Source: Cheilinus undulatus (Eukaryota; Chordata; Actinopteri; Labriformes; Labridae). Taken from it: 64,000 nt of DNA. Shown piece after piece: positions 1 to 11,900 of the stretch (within the stretch, counting starts at the first letter, position 1; each line of letters begins with the position of its first letter). A program made the position numbers and the translations under genes. The notes under the pieces were generated by a model. That model worked only from the letters and a program-made list of their open reading frames with translations, was not told the origin of the DNA and did no database searches. The DNA lies in assembly GCF_018320785.1 (NCBI RefSeq), contig NC_054872.1, forward strand, positions 40,660,551 through 40,724,550, read 5' to 3'.

Positions 1-599
1 AACCACATAGCTTATATTGCAAAAAAAATCTATGTCCAAGACAAGATGTAAGAAGAAAAACTGTAAATATTGAGACACATCAATTGTGAAAATTAGAACA
101 GACAACAATACAGATGTTTAATATAACAATTTAGACAATGCTTACACCATTTAAGAGGTCACTGTGATATACTCACTCTCTGTTTCAGTGAGGGCTGCTG
201 TAAATCCAAGGTGAGCTGGGAGGCCCCCCTATCCCGCATGGAGTCAACGCCAGAGGAACTATAGAACCCAGCGGAGCCTATGTGTCTAACCAAAAGTGTA
301 AATAAAGGGGGCATAAATAAATAAATAAATCAAGATAAAACAAGACCTACAACTATAGAGACAGTTAAATTGATAAATATAACAAATATAAATATACATA
401 AAAGAAAAGCAATAAAAGAGATAAAAGCATATGACTCCTCATATGCAGAAGCCATATTTTGGTCAAAGCTACTTCCTGTTTAAAGACCCGGCTTAGGTGT
501 TATCAGGTCCTGATCTTCAATGAGTGGGAGAAACTTATAAATGCAATACAAACAAAACACTGGGTCTCAGGAGGATATAGATTGGAGCCAGACCCTTAA
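1..599. other. Non-coding flank, no gene seen
   Basis: AT-rich sequence without a supportable ORF. It has an AAAT simple repeat near 306-330. A stretch around 470-560 resembles the ends of the inverted-repeat unit at 2,680-3,965 (shared words such as tcaggtcctgat), so it is probably another piece of that repeat family. Confidence 0.4.
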
Positions 600-1110
600 C
601 TGCTTTAAAAGTAATAAGTCAAAACTTGAAATCAGTTCTAAAACTAATGGGAAGCCAATGTAAATATACTAAAATGAGGGCGATGTGATGTTTGTTAAAA
701 CCAGTGAGAAGTCTGGCTGCTGCATTTTGTACCAGTTGGAGGTGACAGGGGGATTTTTGGTTTAAACCAGAAAGGAGTTGCAGTAGAAGGAGAATTTGTA
801 ATTCTGAATGATTTGGCCAAGGGGCAGCATATAAATAGAATATAAAAAAAGGACCTAATACCAAATGTGGTACACCACAGCAAATAATAGAGGTAGACTG
901 ATTGTTTTATGGTGACTGCAAAGGTTCCCTCTGAAAGATGATAATGAAACCAACTAAGAGCAGTGTCCCTGATGCCCACCCAGTTTTTCAGATAATTTAT
1001 CAAAATATTGTAATAAGCTGTATCATATGCTGCACTGAGAATAAAAATGGCTCCATCCCCTCCATTAGCTGCTAATAGTAAATCATTGGTCACCGTGAGG
1101 AGTGTCATCT
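600..1110 (-). mobile_element. LINE reverse-transcriptase remnant (L2/CR1-like)
   Basis: Two minus-strand frames together give degraded reverse-transcriptase C-terminal motifs. One frame has a segment like AAYDTAYYNILINYLKNWVG followed by ALSWFHYHLS; a second frame has LQLVQNAAARLL and LHWLPISFRTDFK, which are hallmarks of fish L2/CR1-type LINEs. The GVPQGS and catalytic regions are frameshifted or lost, so it is a dead 5'-truncated copy. Confidence 0.75.
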
Positions 1111-2679
1111 CAATACTCCTGTGTGTTGGGTAGGGATCAAAGGTGGTTTTTATGTTGGCTGTCAGGTCTAATACCCTCAGTGTTTTTTTCTTTTAGGTTG
1201 CTCTGCGAGGAAGTTGGAAATCCTACTCTGAATCAATTACCTGTAAAATTCCTCCATTTGATCTTCTTAGTTGCCTTGTGTAGTCTAGAAAAATCAAAAA
1301 AGCCATATCATATAGTTAATAAAGGAAAGGATGTACAGTATCCACATCAATGGAATAAAGCATCTCTTAATCCACAGACTTCAAGCTCTTCAGCCATGAA
1401 CAGAAACTGACCTCTGCATTTCATTGATGCTACACAGTAATTGTTCAATACTAAAAAACAATCAAAACTCTTAAGATAACACCAATTAAACTAAACTTTA
1501 AGGATATCAATCGGTCCATTAAGCATGCTCAGGTAACAATGAATCATTCATCCACTTTGGTGCAATGAAAGGAACAAAACCTGCAATGTGGAGGCAAAAG
1601 CAAGATGACCTCCAATGAGAGTGCTGCCACATACGGTGACTGACCACAGACAGTTGCTTTCTCTTTATCAATCCTGACTCTAGTTTTGTGTTTTTCAGGT
1701 GTTCTTGTCACAAATGGTAACATGAAGTGGTATCAACTAGCCCATTTTTGTGCAGATAGTCCAGCTCCTCCAGGACTACATATGTGCAGCCACACATATG
1801 GATATAAAGTATATGTTTTCAAGTCACCTGTACGTATCTGCAGCTGATCCGACAGAGGAAGAGAAAGAGAGTATAGCATCCCTGTTAGTGAATGAGAAAG
1901 GGAGAAGCATGTCTTACATTAAAAATGAACCTCTCTTGTTACTTTTAACAGCTTTTATGCAGTTTATGCTGTTGATGTTGTTCTGGGTGCTACTAATCTG
2001 GCATTGTTATGCATCCACAACAACCCTTCTTGCACAGAACAGCTGTTGTAGCCTAACTGCTGAATGCTGAGGGACACATTTCAAATCCGAAACAGTGTTA
2101 TGCATGAAATGTACGGCTAAATAATACTGATAAAAGAGCAGGCACTTGCAAAGTGAAACTTCTCACAGGATTAGTATTACCTGTGGACTCTGTGTACCCT
2201 GAAATATGGTAGGCAACTTACCCTGGAATCTCTACCCTGCAAATTACAGACAGGGCTGATTCACACGGGATTAAAAACACAGACGTCCTACGTCGTTACA
2301 AGTTACCAGCAGTCCCTAGGTAACACTAGTCCCATGCGAATAGGGCATAAGACTGGCTAAAAGAGATCTAAGTGTTAAAAAATCTCACAAAAACTATGTC
2401 CATATTCTGTCAAGGAGACTAACAGGAGACTTATGTTTGCACTGGACCTCTGGCTTTTCAAAATCATTCTCCACTGTGCATATAAGATATGTCAGTATTC
2501 TCAACAGTTATTTTAAATCAGTTGAAGTACCGGTTGTGCATTAATATGAGTGTTTTACATTTATAGTAATGTAACAATATGGCTTATTAGTTCAAACAGA
2601 ATAATCATTATGACCAAAAGTAAAAATTAAATGTAAAGACTTTTAAATCAAAAATGTTTTGGAGCTTTCACTGTCTTAA
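1111..2679. other. Intergenic, unassigned
   Basis: Only short ORFs without recognisable domains. A GC-richer patch around 2,250-2,345 could be a SINE or MITE fragment, but I cannot assign it. Confidence 0.35.
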
Positions 2680-3965
2680 CCTCCTAAGATTCAAGCCTTC
2701 ATTTGTTATGAATTTTCTTTTTTATATCTACAGCTTATTTGGGATTAGTAGGACCTGATAAGTATAGTAACTAAACATTGTACCCCAACAGCAGTTAGTT
2801 CAAATAAAAAGTATGTTCTCATATGATGACAGTGGGTCTAATTAACTGTATAACATAGTATAAGTGGTATTGTGAAACAAATGTGGGCAGTTTTACCAAA
2901 CTGATGCAATAGTTTATATCCTGAAAGATAAAAGTATTCATTCCCTTAACTCTTTTTATGCATGCATATTGATAAACACTTGCATTTACACATTTCAAAA
3001 ACCTTCTCCCACTTAAATCTCTTTTATTTTCACAGTTGCCTTATACTTTTTCTTTTAAATTCGTCACGACTCAAAAAGTTGTATGAGAAAATAAAATGAT
3101 TTTGAATTTGGTACATCTTTTTTAAATCTACAGAATTTTTATCCCCTAAAATTGTTCATATAATTCCTTTTTTTATTAAATATTTCTAAGTACTATTTTT
3201 TGGATGTTTCTCTATTTCTCTATTTGTTATTTTTTTGTTGTTGTTGTAAAAGGCATATATTTCTTTTGACTGTTTTCAAAGTTAAGGATTTGGTTTATGT
3301 TTTAGTCAATATTTACCTAAACAACATCAAAACTTTAGAATGAAAGGGTTAGCCTAATATTTATTATTTTTCGGAAATAATATGTTACTTTAGTGACAGC
3401 AATGATCCAGTTGTGACACTAGTGTTATGCAAAAAAAAAAAAAAAAAAAAAGTTTTCTTTTTTTCCGTATATCAAAGAGGTCTTTTTGAAATTTAAGAAT
3501 AAGTGAAATTTAGGGGTTAAGGTTCAGCACACAAAACTCACAATACAAAGTACCCTACAAATGCGCATCAGAGTACTTTAAGATTATCTGTTTCATGAGA
3601 TAAAAGTAAAATATTACTAAATATGTTTCTGGACCACAGATTGCACCATTTTGGCAGAACTGGCTCTTATACAACTTTATTCAAATATCTAAACAAGGCT
3701 GTGCGACAAAATAAAAGTTAATAATACATAATTTCTCCTGAATGTCATTTTTGTCTAAATGATCATGTTTTGAACATAGCTGTGCTTGACTTCCTGCAGA
3801 AGCAGGACATTTAGGAAATTGGTAGACATTATTTTCTGTCTAAAACTCCTTCCTGTTCAAAGAAATGGCATAGCTTCTAGACTTATCATGTCCTACTAAC
3901 CCCGAATAAGTTGGGGCAACAAGAAATGCATTCATACAAAAGTTTAGGAGGAACTCAGGAAGTTA
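2680..3965. repeat. Element with imperfect inverted ends
   Basis: The left end (about 2,690-2,760) and right end (about 3,860-3,960) are imperfect inverted copies. gggattagtaggacctgata at 2,741-2,760 matches the complement of the sequence around 3,884-3,905, and cctcctaa near 2,680 matches aggagg near 3,950. The interior is AT-rich, with a 21-nt A run near 3,431, and has no coding capacity. It fits a non-autonomous DNA transposon or MITE. Confidence 0.45.
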
Positions 3966-6900
3966 ATAAAAAAGCTAAGAAGGTTCGGTCCATTGGTTGC
4001 ATTTTCATGTAATAACTACATTAAAACATATAACATAAGTTAGGTTCGGTTTTTCTAAATAGTAAGTTGTAAATGGTTATAGAGGTTGTCGTTTACCAGA
4101 CTTTTCTGATGAACCCTGAACCCTTTCCATATTTGACGCATTTGAAACGGGTCTAAACCGGAAGTAGAAGTATAAAAGTTAAAAAAGCTGTATGCAGCTA
4201 AAAGTTTTACTCTAAAACCATCGTTAAAGCCAAAGACTCCCTCCATTAAATTAAAAAAAAACGTATCTAAACGACGCTAACGTGGCGCTGCTGTCCGGTA
4301 GCCATTCAACATTTAGAGTACATGCAAGACAAAGTTCCACTAACCGTGCTTACTTCTTTCTTGACATGTCTGATTAATTCAATACTTTCCCCCTTGAAAA
4401 CATAAGCTTAATGCTCAGCAACATGTATACCTACTCTTTTCTTCACTGCACAAACCAACGCCCGCTCACGTCGTACTGTTAAACGTATGCGTACATAAAG
4501 CAAGAAGCGTTAATGCTGCTTACGTTAGAAAGATGACAAACTAACCCGGATGGAAAATACCGCAGTAACATGGCATCATGAATCAGTGCCATTAAATGTC
4601 GAAATTAATGGATAAAGACAAGATAAAGATAAACGAATATGTTACAAAATTTAAAATTTATATCTTAAAATGTAAGGATAAGAAGTGATCATTATATCAA
4701 AAAGGTAATATAGGTAAAAAAAAAAAAAATTTATAGCCTAGAAAAAACGCCCAGCTAACTACTGACAAAAAATATTTCGGTACTTTAATGGTTATAAGGC
4801 ATAGTAAAACGGTATTATCATACTGCAAATTACGTTCCAAAAAAGGAAAATTCCAGCTTTAGCTTATACAGCTAAAATTTAAACAGAATCAACATCAATT
4901 TAGTATGAAAAAGTATATCCTACACTGTAAGAATATATAGTCGAAGGCTGTTAAAAATTGAGTTGCATTTGAATTCGATTAATGTTGACTTACATTTATA
5001 AATTTAACTTCACTTTCACTAAGTTATGGAGGCAGAAAAGGGCCAAGTCAGAAAAGTAATGGGAATATGAGGAAACATGTTTAAAACAGTGTAAGAGCCA
5101 TGTATTCACTTTGCTTTAACTGTTTTCTCCGAGCCACCAGAGGTCAGTGAAGTGGCCTTTGGTGCAGGCTGAAGCCAGCAACAGGTGTTAAAGGTTTGTG
5201 TTAATTATGTAAAAGTGGTTGAAGTGGAAGGAGCCCGACAGTTTTCGACTGTGCTCGGTTTTCTTTTATATTATTTGTATTAATTTCAATCATAGGCTTG
5301 TTGGAAGCTGAAGGAAACGTTGAGTCTTAATAAAACGCCTTTTTGGAGTTAAATCGGCGACTTCTCTGATCGGTTTGTTTTTGTTTTCGTTAACTGAGTA
5401 CACGTCGTAACATCTTAATGCCCACTATCAGCCGGTAGCGGCTAAGTTTAGGATTAGGAATGCAGACCTAGATTCTCACTGTCACATTTTGGTTATTTTC
5501 CAAAGTTGTATTAATCTGTTTATCTTGGCATAACAGCTCTGGCTTTCCAATGATAAGTTCATTTGTCAAGATCTTCAGCAAATACAGTGATTAACTTCTT
5601 CTGGAGAAGGGGAGCAAAACGTAGGGCTGCATGTCCTCCATCTGTACAATTCTTCTACAATTTATATGGCAAAAAGATATATAATGCTGACATACAATAA
5701 AGCTCAGTTTGTTAAAAAAAAAACTGATTGAAATAAAAAGGCTGCTGTTACATGAATATCAAAGTATTTAAAAGATTCTTTTCAGTATTTCTTATCATCA
5801 GGATTATTCTATTGTTTTTGCACTGTTTTGCTGTGTTTTATGAGCATTTAATCTTTTGTCTGCGCATTACATTATAACCGTATTACATTGTATTTAATAT
5901 CTTTTCTCTTATTAATTTTATCCTCCATTTTATAACTTTATCAAATTCATATTGGACTACATCAGTCTCCAAAACATTTTTTAATATTCTACCCTCTGAC
6001 AGTGACTTTTCTCCTCCCTTGAACAGGACGTTTAGTAAATCTGAATTTGACTGAAAGGTGTTTAAAAAAACAAAGTTTGACTGACAGATATAGGTGACCT
6101 TTTCTGGAAAGCAGTCACACTTAATAAGAAATACAAAGAAAGATTTACAAGAAAACAAAATCAACTGTTGTAATGAACCATTTACAGACATCCTGATAAA
6201 ACACAGGATATTCAGATTAACACTAAACATAACTGTGAAGCACCTTTCAAAAAAATAAGTAAATAAGATGTTATATCTGCAAAACGACTTACAAGAAAAA
6301 AGACATTAACACAGTTTTGAAAATCTATTTAATAATAAATTGGGTGATATAGAAACTTAAAAATGTAAATTGAACAAACTGGCTAAAATCAAAGGCTTTT
6401 TCCCCTTCTGGCCTCAGAGAAAACAACAGAAAGAATAAAAACAATCCCTGTATTAGACTGTGTTCAAAACACTTCTCAATCCATTTCAAATCGACATCAA
6501 AATAAATCACCTTTTCATTTTTCCATCATGGCAGAAAAATCTACAATATGAAATATAAAAATCTGTTGCACACATAAACATAAAATGTAAATACATTTAG
6601 TGCAGTTCATTATGGAAAAACATTAAATTACTGGAAAAAGGACATCTGTAAAAAAAAAATAAAGCATTTGCCTTAAAATTTACCCGTCAACATTTCATAT
6701 TTAAAAGTTTCTCAAGCATCTTCGGGTCTTTTTAGCATGAATCAGGCAGTGGCACATCATAAAACTTCTCTCTATACTATTTCTGCTGTCAAAACTTTGA
6801 CTAGGCTAACACGAATTCTTGATTTCTGAAACGTCAGGTCTTGAGTTTTAGGTGTTTCTGTCTGCATCATAGACTGTATTAAAATAAACTGAGTGACAGC

Positions 6901-6983
6901 CTTCTGAGAGTGAAGCTAGAATATGTAGAGCTCCCCCTGCTGACTGGCTGTGGTTAAGACTTTTTGCATCTGATGGCAGACAG
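3966..6983. other. Intergenic, unassigned AT-rich DNA
   Basis: About 3 kb without a supportable gene. The open frames (for example 4,055-4,246 and 5,883-6,230 on the minus strand) lack domains and codon structure. A segment at 5,090-5,411 starts TGTAAGAG, contains AATAAA and ends GTAACA, which is loosely solo-LTR-like, but has no target duplication. Confidence 0.4.
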
Positions 6984-8121
6984 TATATTCCCAGTGTTGG
7001 GCGTAACGCGTTACAGTAACTCCCTTACTTTTATTGGTAACTAGTAGTGTAACGCATTTCTTTTCAAAATTAATAACGCTGTTACCGTTACTGGGAATTT
7101 AGATCACACGTTATTCGTTACTTTTACAGCTGACAACTCGTTTATGTAGGTTAGTAAACATCCGGTTTGGCAGACGACATGACAGAGCGGTAAGCACATC
7201 AGCATCCTAGGAGAGAGAACAGCCTCTGCAGAAACAAACAAACACAGGCACTGAAGCGCGTACACACACACGTCATGGCTGAGCACTCAAGCTTGAGCTC
7301 TCTGTCTTGGAGACACCAGAATTACTTTTCCCTCCTTGGGATAAAGGACAAAAAAGAACAGGGAAGTAAACCTTTCCACCTCCACGAACAGCAATTTTAA
7401 CTTCACGAAATACTGAGTTAAACAACACGCTTCAGCTAAACTAATTTCCGGAGAGCTAAAGACACCGCTAACCCAGGTACAGCTCACGTTAGCTGGGCAG
7501 AGCAAGCAGGGAGGAACCGCCCCATGTAAACAACCCAAGACTGGATTTAATTCACCGCCAGCTGCAGAGTGCGTCACTAAGAAAGCACCAAACAGACTGA
7601 TAGCAAGGTATGCTGTTAAAGACACGCTTCTGATATAAGCTGTGTAGTCCGCTGTCTTCAGAAAAATAACGAGAGAAAAAGATAAGACGAGGGATAGGAC
7701 CGCCATGTAAAAAGATATTAAAAGAGCAGCTGGGATTCAATCTTTACTCTGTCAGTAGAGTAGCCTATATCTATTTGAGACTTCTTAAACAGTGTTAAAA
7801 ATGCTTTAACACTGTCAAAAATTGAGAAACATTTCTACTGAGTTCTATTGTTTCACCACATTCCAAAATAATGATAATGGCTACAATGTTATAAAATTTG
7901 AGTTATTTCCTCTCACACTGTCATAACTTCACAAATTAATGTGGTGTGTACAATAATGAGGACTGAAGTGAAAAAAGTAACGCCTGAGTTACTTTTCAAA
8001 GTAACTAGTTACTTTCACAAAGCAGTAACTCAGTTACTAACTCAGTTACTTTTTGCAAGCAGTAACTAGTAACTGTAACTAGTTACTATTTTTCAGTAAC
8101 TTGCCCAACACTGTATATTCC
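6984..8121. mobile_element. Non-autonomous hAT transposon with 8-bp TSD
   Basis: The element runs 6,992-8,113 (1,122 bp). Its ends are CAGTGTTGGGC and GCCCAACACTG. Sub-terminal arrays of GTAACTAGTTAC-like words occur at both ends. It is flanked by perfect 8-bp direct repeats TATATTCC at 6,984-6,991 and 8,114-8,121, the target-duplication length of hAT transposons. No transposase ORF remains. Confidence 0.88.
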
Positions 8122-8648
8122 ACCCTGCCTCGCCTGGATGGAAAAAGGGGAGTAAAACTCACTGCAATCTTGTGCTAAATAGATACTATTACTTACAAAT
8201 TCCCTGCAGTAATCTGAATACATATTTTGAACATGGAAAGTTTAGACAGCTTGATATGTCAGTATTACATGCCTGCAGATTATTTTATGTAGAGTTAACA
8301 GTATTTTCCGCAGCATTGTCACATTTACAGTATAAAAAAACGCACTGAATGGGCTAACGCTAGCAAAACTCATTATTAAAGTTTAAGACATGACCCTGAG
8401 CACTGGTGATATTCAATAAAATGAGGTGTTGAAAACAGAGTTATCACAAAAACTTCTTTGTGTAGCCTTCACAACATCTGAATAAAATAAAATGTCACAA
8501 CTATAACCCATGATAGCTGACGTTCTTTAAAGATAAAGGTAAAAACCTGCATAATGGATAAGTGCTGGAGTAAATGTCACATGAATACCTGTCGAATGGT
8601 TTTTAGGCGCTTGTTTCCTAACTTCCCTTTGGATTCTGAGCAGGTTTC
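8122..8648 (-). other. 3' flank/3' UTR of FIIND gene A
   Basis: Sequence downstream of the gene A stop codon on the minus strand. I see no clear minus-strand AATAAA close to the stop, so the transcript end is undetermined. Confidence 0.35.
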
Positions 8649-8912
8649 TCATAACATCTGCACCAGATCATTGCGATGTATTCTTGTGAGAACTTTTTTG
8701 GTCAGCTCCACACACTGTTGGCCGTACCTACCAAACATCAGGTCCACCACTTCCAACACGTCTTTATTCTCCAGTTTACATGCTGAGATTTGAGGGAGGC
8801 CAGCCAGGACACCCTTATCCCGAAGGAACCACTTGAACTTCTCAAACTCATTCTGCTTTAACTCCTCTAGAGTTTCCAAAAGCCTCTCTTTTTCAGTGGT
8901 GATGGCTACTGC
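8649..8912 (-). CDS. Gene A terminal PYD exon
   Basis: Acceptor ttcatcag precedes 8912; the reading frame is phase 0 and ends in TGA at 8649-8651. It encodes about 87 residues of a typical NLR-type pyrin domain: LEELKQNEFEKFKWFLRDKG (helices 1-2), DVLEVVDLMFGRYGQQCVEL (helices 3-5) and RIHRNDLVQML (helix 6). The stop falls right after helix 6, so this is the C-terminal domain. It takes the place that CARD has in gene B. Confidence 0.85.
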   Translation of the reverse strand, partial: AVAITTEKERLLETLEELKQNEFEKFKWFLRDKGVLAGLPQISACKLENKDVLEVVDLMFGRYGQQCVELTKKVLTRIHRNDLVQML

Positions 8913-11900
8913 CTGATGAATTCAAAAGGAATAAAAAGGAAGATTTGACAGTTTTTAACCAATGGATAATGTTGCAGCTAAAAACACTCAATGTATATTG
9001 ACTATGATGGCAGCTACACAATGTAAAACATGAGTTTGGTTTGCATAACAATTTAACACACCTTAAAAATCTACATATCAAAAGTACACTAATAAAAGTA
9101 AAGGACTCAAACCACCCATGTTTGAAATGTAATTATTTTGCATTTCAAAACATTAATTAGTCCATACTAACAATGTGAACCTTTTGTTAACCAATTTATT
9201 CATTTGGAATCATTTCAATACAAAGAAGTGTGCTTTTGACTCTGAATTCAAGATTTAATATTTAAATGATTGTTGCACTGCTACAGCAGTGTGGTCTGAA
9301 ATCATTTTGTTGGATAAAATATTACACATAAAGAAATATGGAGGAGTGCACAATGATTCAGTGATGCCAGTTCCAGTTTAGTTGCTCTCTGTATGTGTAA
9401 GTAACCCATTTAAGGTTAAAATTAACTGCAGAGACTTTTAAGCTAAGAGTACATCCTGTTTGGAAAAAAATCCTGCTTTTATTTGTCTTTTTTCTAACTT
9501 TGATTAAAAACTGGATAGCATTTAATGCTATCAAAAATGTATCACATTAATTTCTGAACTAAATTTTATTACAAATACTGTTTTAACTGTCAGCCCTAGA
9601 TAAAAGTTGCAGTGCTTTGAAAATGTATTTGCCCCCTTCCTGATTTCTTTTGGTCACACTTAAATGTTTCAGATCATCTAACATATCTTGTTATTAAACA
9701 AAGATAATCTGAGTAAATAAAAAATTCAGTCTTAAAATTATAGTTTTATTTATTACAGGAAAAAGCTGTCCAAACCTACCTGACCCTAATGAATCTAATA
9801 ACTGGCTGTTTGCAGTAGCTGGCAATGAGTCTTTCACATCACTGCGGAGGAATTTTAGCCCACAGTTTTTTCAGATTTTTTTTTTTTTTTAGCCACAATG
9901 GAGGGTTTTTGAGCATGAAAGGCCTGTTTAAGGTCATGCCACAGCATCTTAATCAGATTTTTTTTTCTTTTTTTTTTTTTTTAAGATTTATTTTTGGGTT
10001 TTTTTTTTTGGGTCTTTATTAGATAGAGGAGGATGGTGTATAGACTCGGAAACAGGGAAGAAAGTGGGCAGAGCCATGGGGTAAAGGGCCACAAGTCGAA
10101 TTCGAACGCAGGCCGCTCGCGTACATGGTGTGGGTCTTAAACCACTTGACCAAGTGCGCACCAAGGTTGTTATAGTCAAAGTGGGGGTATTATGCCTTTT
10201 TTCAAAGCTTTACACCATCTCTCTGATACCCACGTAGTAGTTTCACATGGTTTACAGCTCAAAAAACTCCTCATGTTTCTCACACTGACATCCTGAAAAA
10301 CCCTTATTTTGACCTCTGTCTGAAACGCTTCATTTTGGCAGGTCGTAGTCAGGAGATCCCATTGCGATGACTTCATTAGTTCGCGCCATCGAAATCTTGT
10401 CTCGGGAAGATCTCGGAGAGATTCCCAATGAACCATTTTCATCAGTTTACACACTAATTCCAAGATAACAGCCACATATGTTTATCTTGCGGTTTGAAAA
10501 TTTGCATGTGTGAAGTATGGACACCCAACATTGTGACTTTATATTTATGTTTAAAAAACTGGAAAAGTATCATACTAAAGCTAACTAAATAACTAAAACT
10601 AAAACTCAAAAATCTGTGTAGTTAACTGAAACTAAATAAAAGCTAAGCTTTACCAAAAATAACCCAAAAACTAACTAAAACTGTATAGTGCACTTACAAA
10701 ATTAACAAAAATAAAATAAAAAGGGAGACAAAATATCTTTAGTTTTAGTCTTTGACACAACCATACTGACTGGCACCGACACCCAAGTCTGTGGAGTGTA
10801 AAATTGCCTGATCTGATTGTTTAAGACTTCACAAAGTGGTAGTTTTATGTCTGGAGTTGTATTCAAACATCATTTAATGAATAAATGATAAGTGAAGAGT
10901 AGCCTGTTTGAATATGTTTTTAAAAATGTATGACGCTCACCCAGCCCCGACATGTACCGTAAAAAAATAAAACTAACACTAAAACTAATAAAAACAAAAC
11001 TAAAACGAAGCATTTTTGCGAAATAAAAAATAAACTAAACTAAAAAATCAGCAGTCGAAACTAATAAAAACTAAACCGAAATCAAACACAGAAAGTGAAA
11101 ATGAAATAAAAATATAAACTAATGAAAAATCCCAAACTATTACAACCTTGCTGCGGGCCCCCTCAATCAGATTTAAGTCCAGACTTTGACTGGCCCTCTC
11201 CAAAACATTCATTTTTTTCAGGAAGGGGAAAATACTTTTTCCACAGCACTGTAAAGTGATTAAACCCAACTCACCTTCTGACAATACGCAGACATCTCAC
11301 GATCCACTGGTTGTTTGTCTGAAGACAAAGGAAATACAATTTTTGCATGAGTGATGGGCTCAAAGCTGCCATGGACAAAGCTGCAGTTTGTCTCAGTGTT
11401 TCATCACAATTTTAGTGAAAAAAAAAAAAAAGATAATTTTGATACATACCACTAAGTTTTTCACAACCTGCCTTCTCAGATATCTGGTTGCAGCCATTGA
11501 TAGCTTCCTTTTTCTGCCCTGTCCAGGTAGTGTAATCACTCTTCCTTTAACTCTTAACTTGTGAAGTATGCTTCCAACGGTGTCTCTATGAACATTCAGT
11601 GCCTTTGCTATCTTTTTGTATTCTGTTCCTTGCTTGCAAAACACAATGATTTCTTCTCTGAACTTTTGAAGCATTCTTTTGACTTTTCCATATTTCTAAC
11701 TTGCAGTCAAGCGTGACACTCAACAAACCCCTCACATTTCAGGTATTTCATGTGTTTCAGCTCAACCAAACCTGTTGCAGCTAGTGAATCCCTTGATTAG
11801 TTGCATGAGATGTTCTTGAAACAACCCCAGTTTTGCATATTTGAGCTGGTGTGAGGGATTCTGTTCAGGGGTTGAATAATTTTGAGGCAGAAGAAGTCAG

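Larger units (their letters stand above)
9610..11251 (-). mobile_element. Tc1/mariner-like element with nested insertions
   Basis: Ends CAGTGCTTTGAAAA (9,610) and TTTTTCCACAGCACTG (to 11,251) are inverted copies. Internal text such as cactgcggaggaattttagcc matches the degraded transposase part of the related element at about 62,100-62,900. It sits in the last intron of gene A; its right end is 24 bp from the donor of exon 11275-11318. Later insertions (a SINE, a TIR element and a MITE) lie inside it. Confidence 0.7.

Noticed and set aside
1750-2070. 106-aa plus ORF with a hydrophobic segment
   Set aside because: No homology seen, no splice or promoter context, no paralogue in the window; likely chance.
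4055-4246. 63-aa minus ORF near a slightly GC-richer, promoter-like stretch (4,100-4,560)
   Set aside because: No domain, no consensus splice structure I could follow, and no match to the FIIND or pycard 5' regions.
5090-5411. Possible solo LTR (TGTAAGAG...GTAACA with AATAAA)
   Set aside because: No flanking target duplication, no second LTR and no retroviral or gypsy coding sequence nearby; the ends alone are weak evidence.
7287-7706. 139-aa minus ORF
   Set aside because: Lies wholly inside the hAT element, and another frame overlaps it; no transposase motif.
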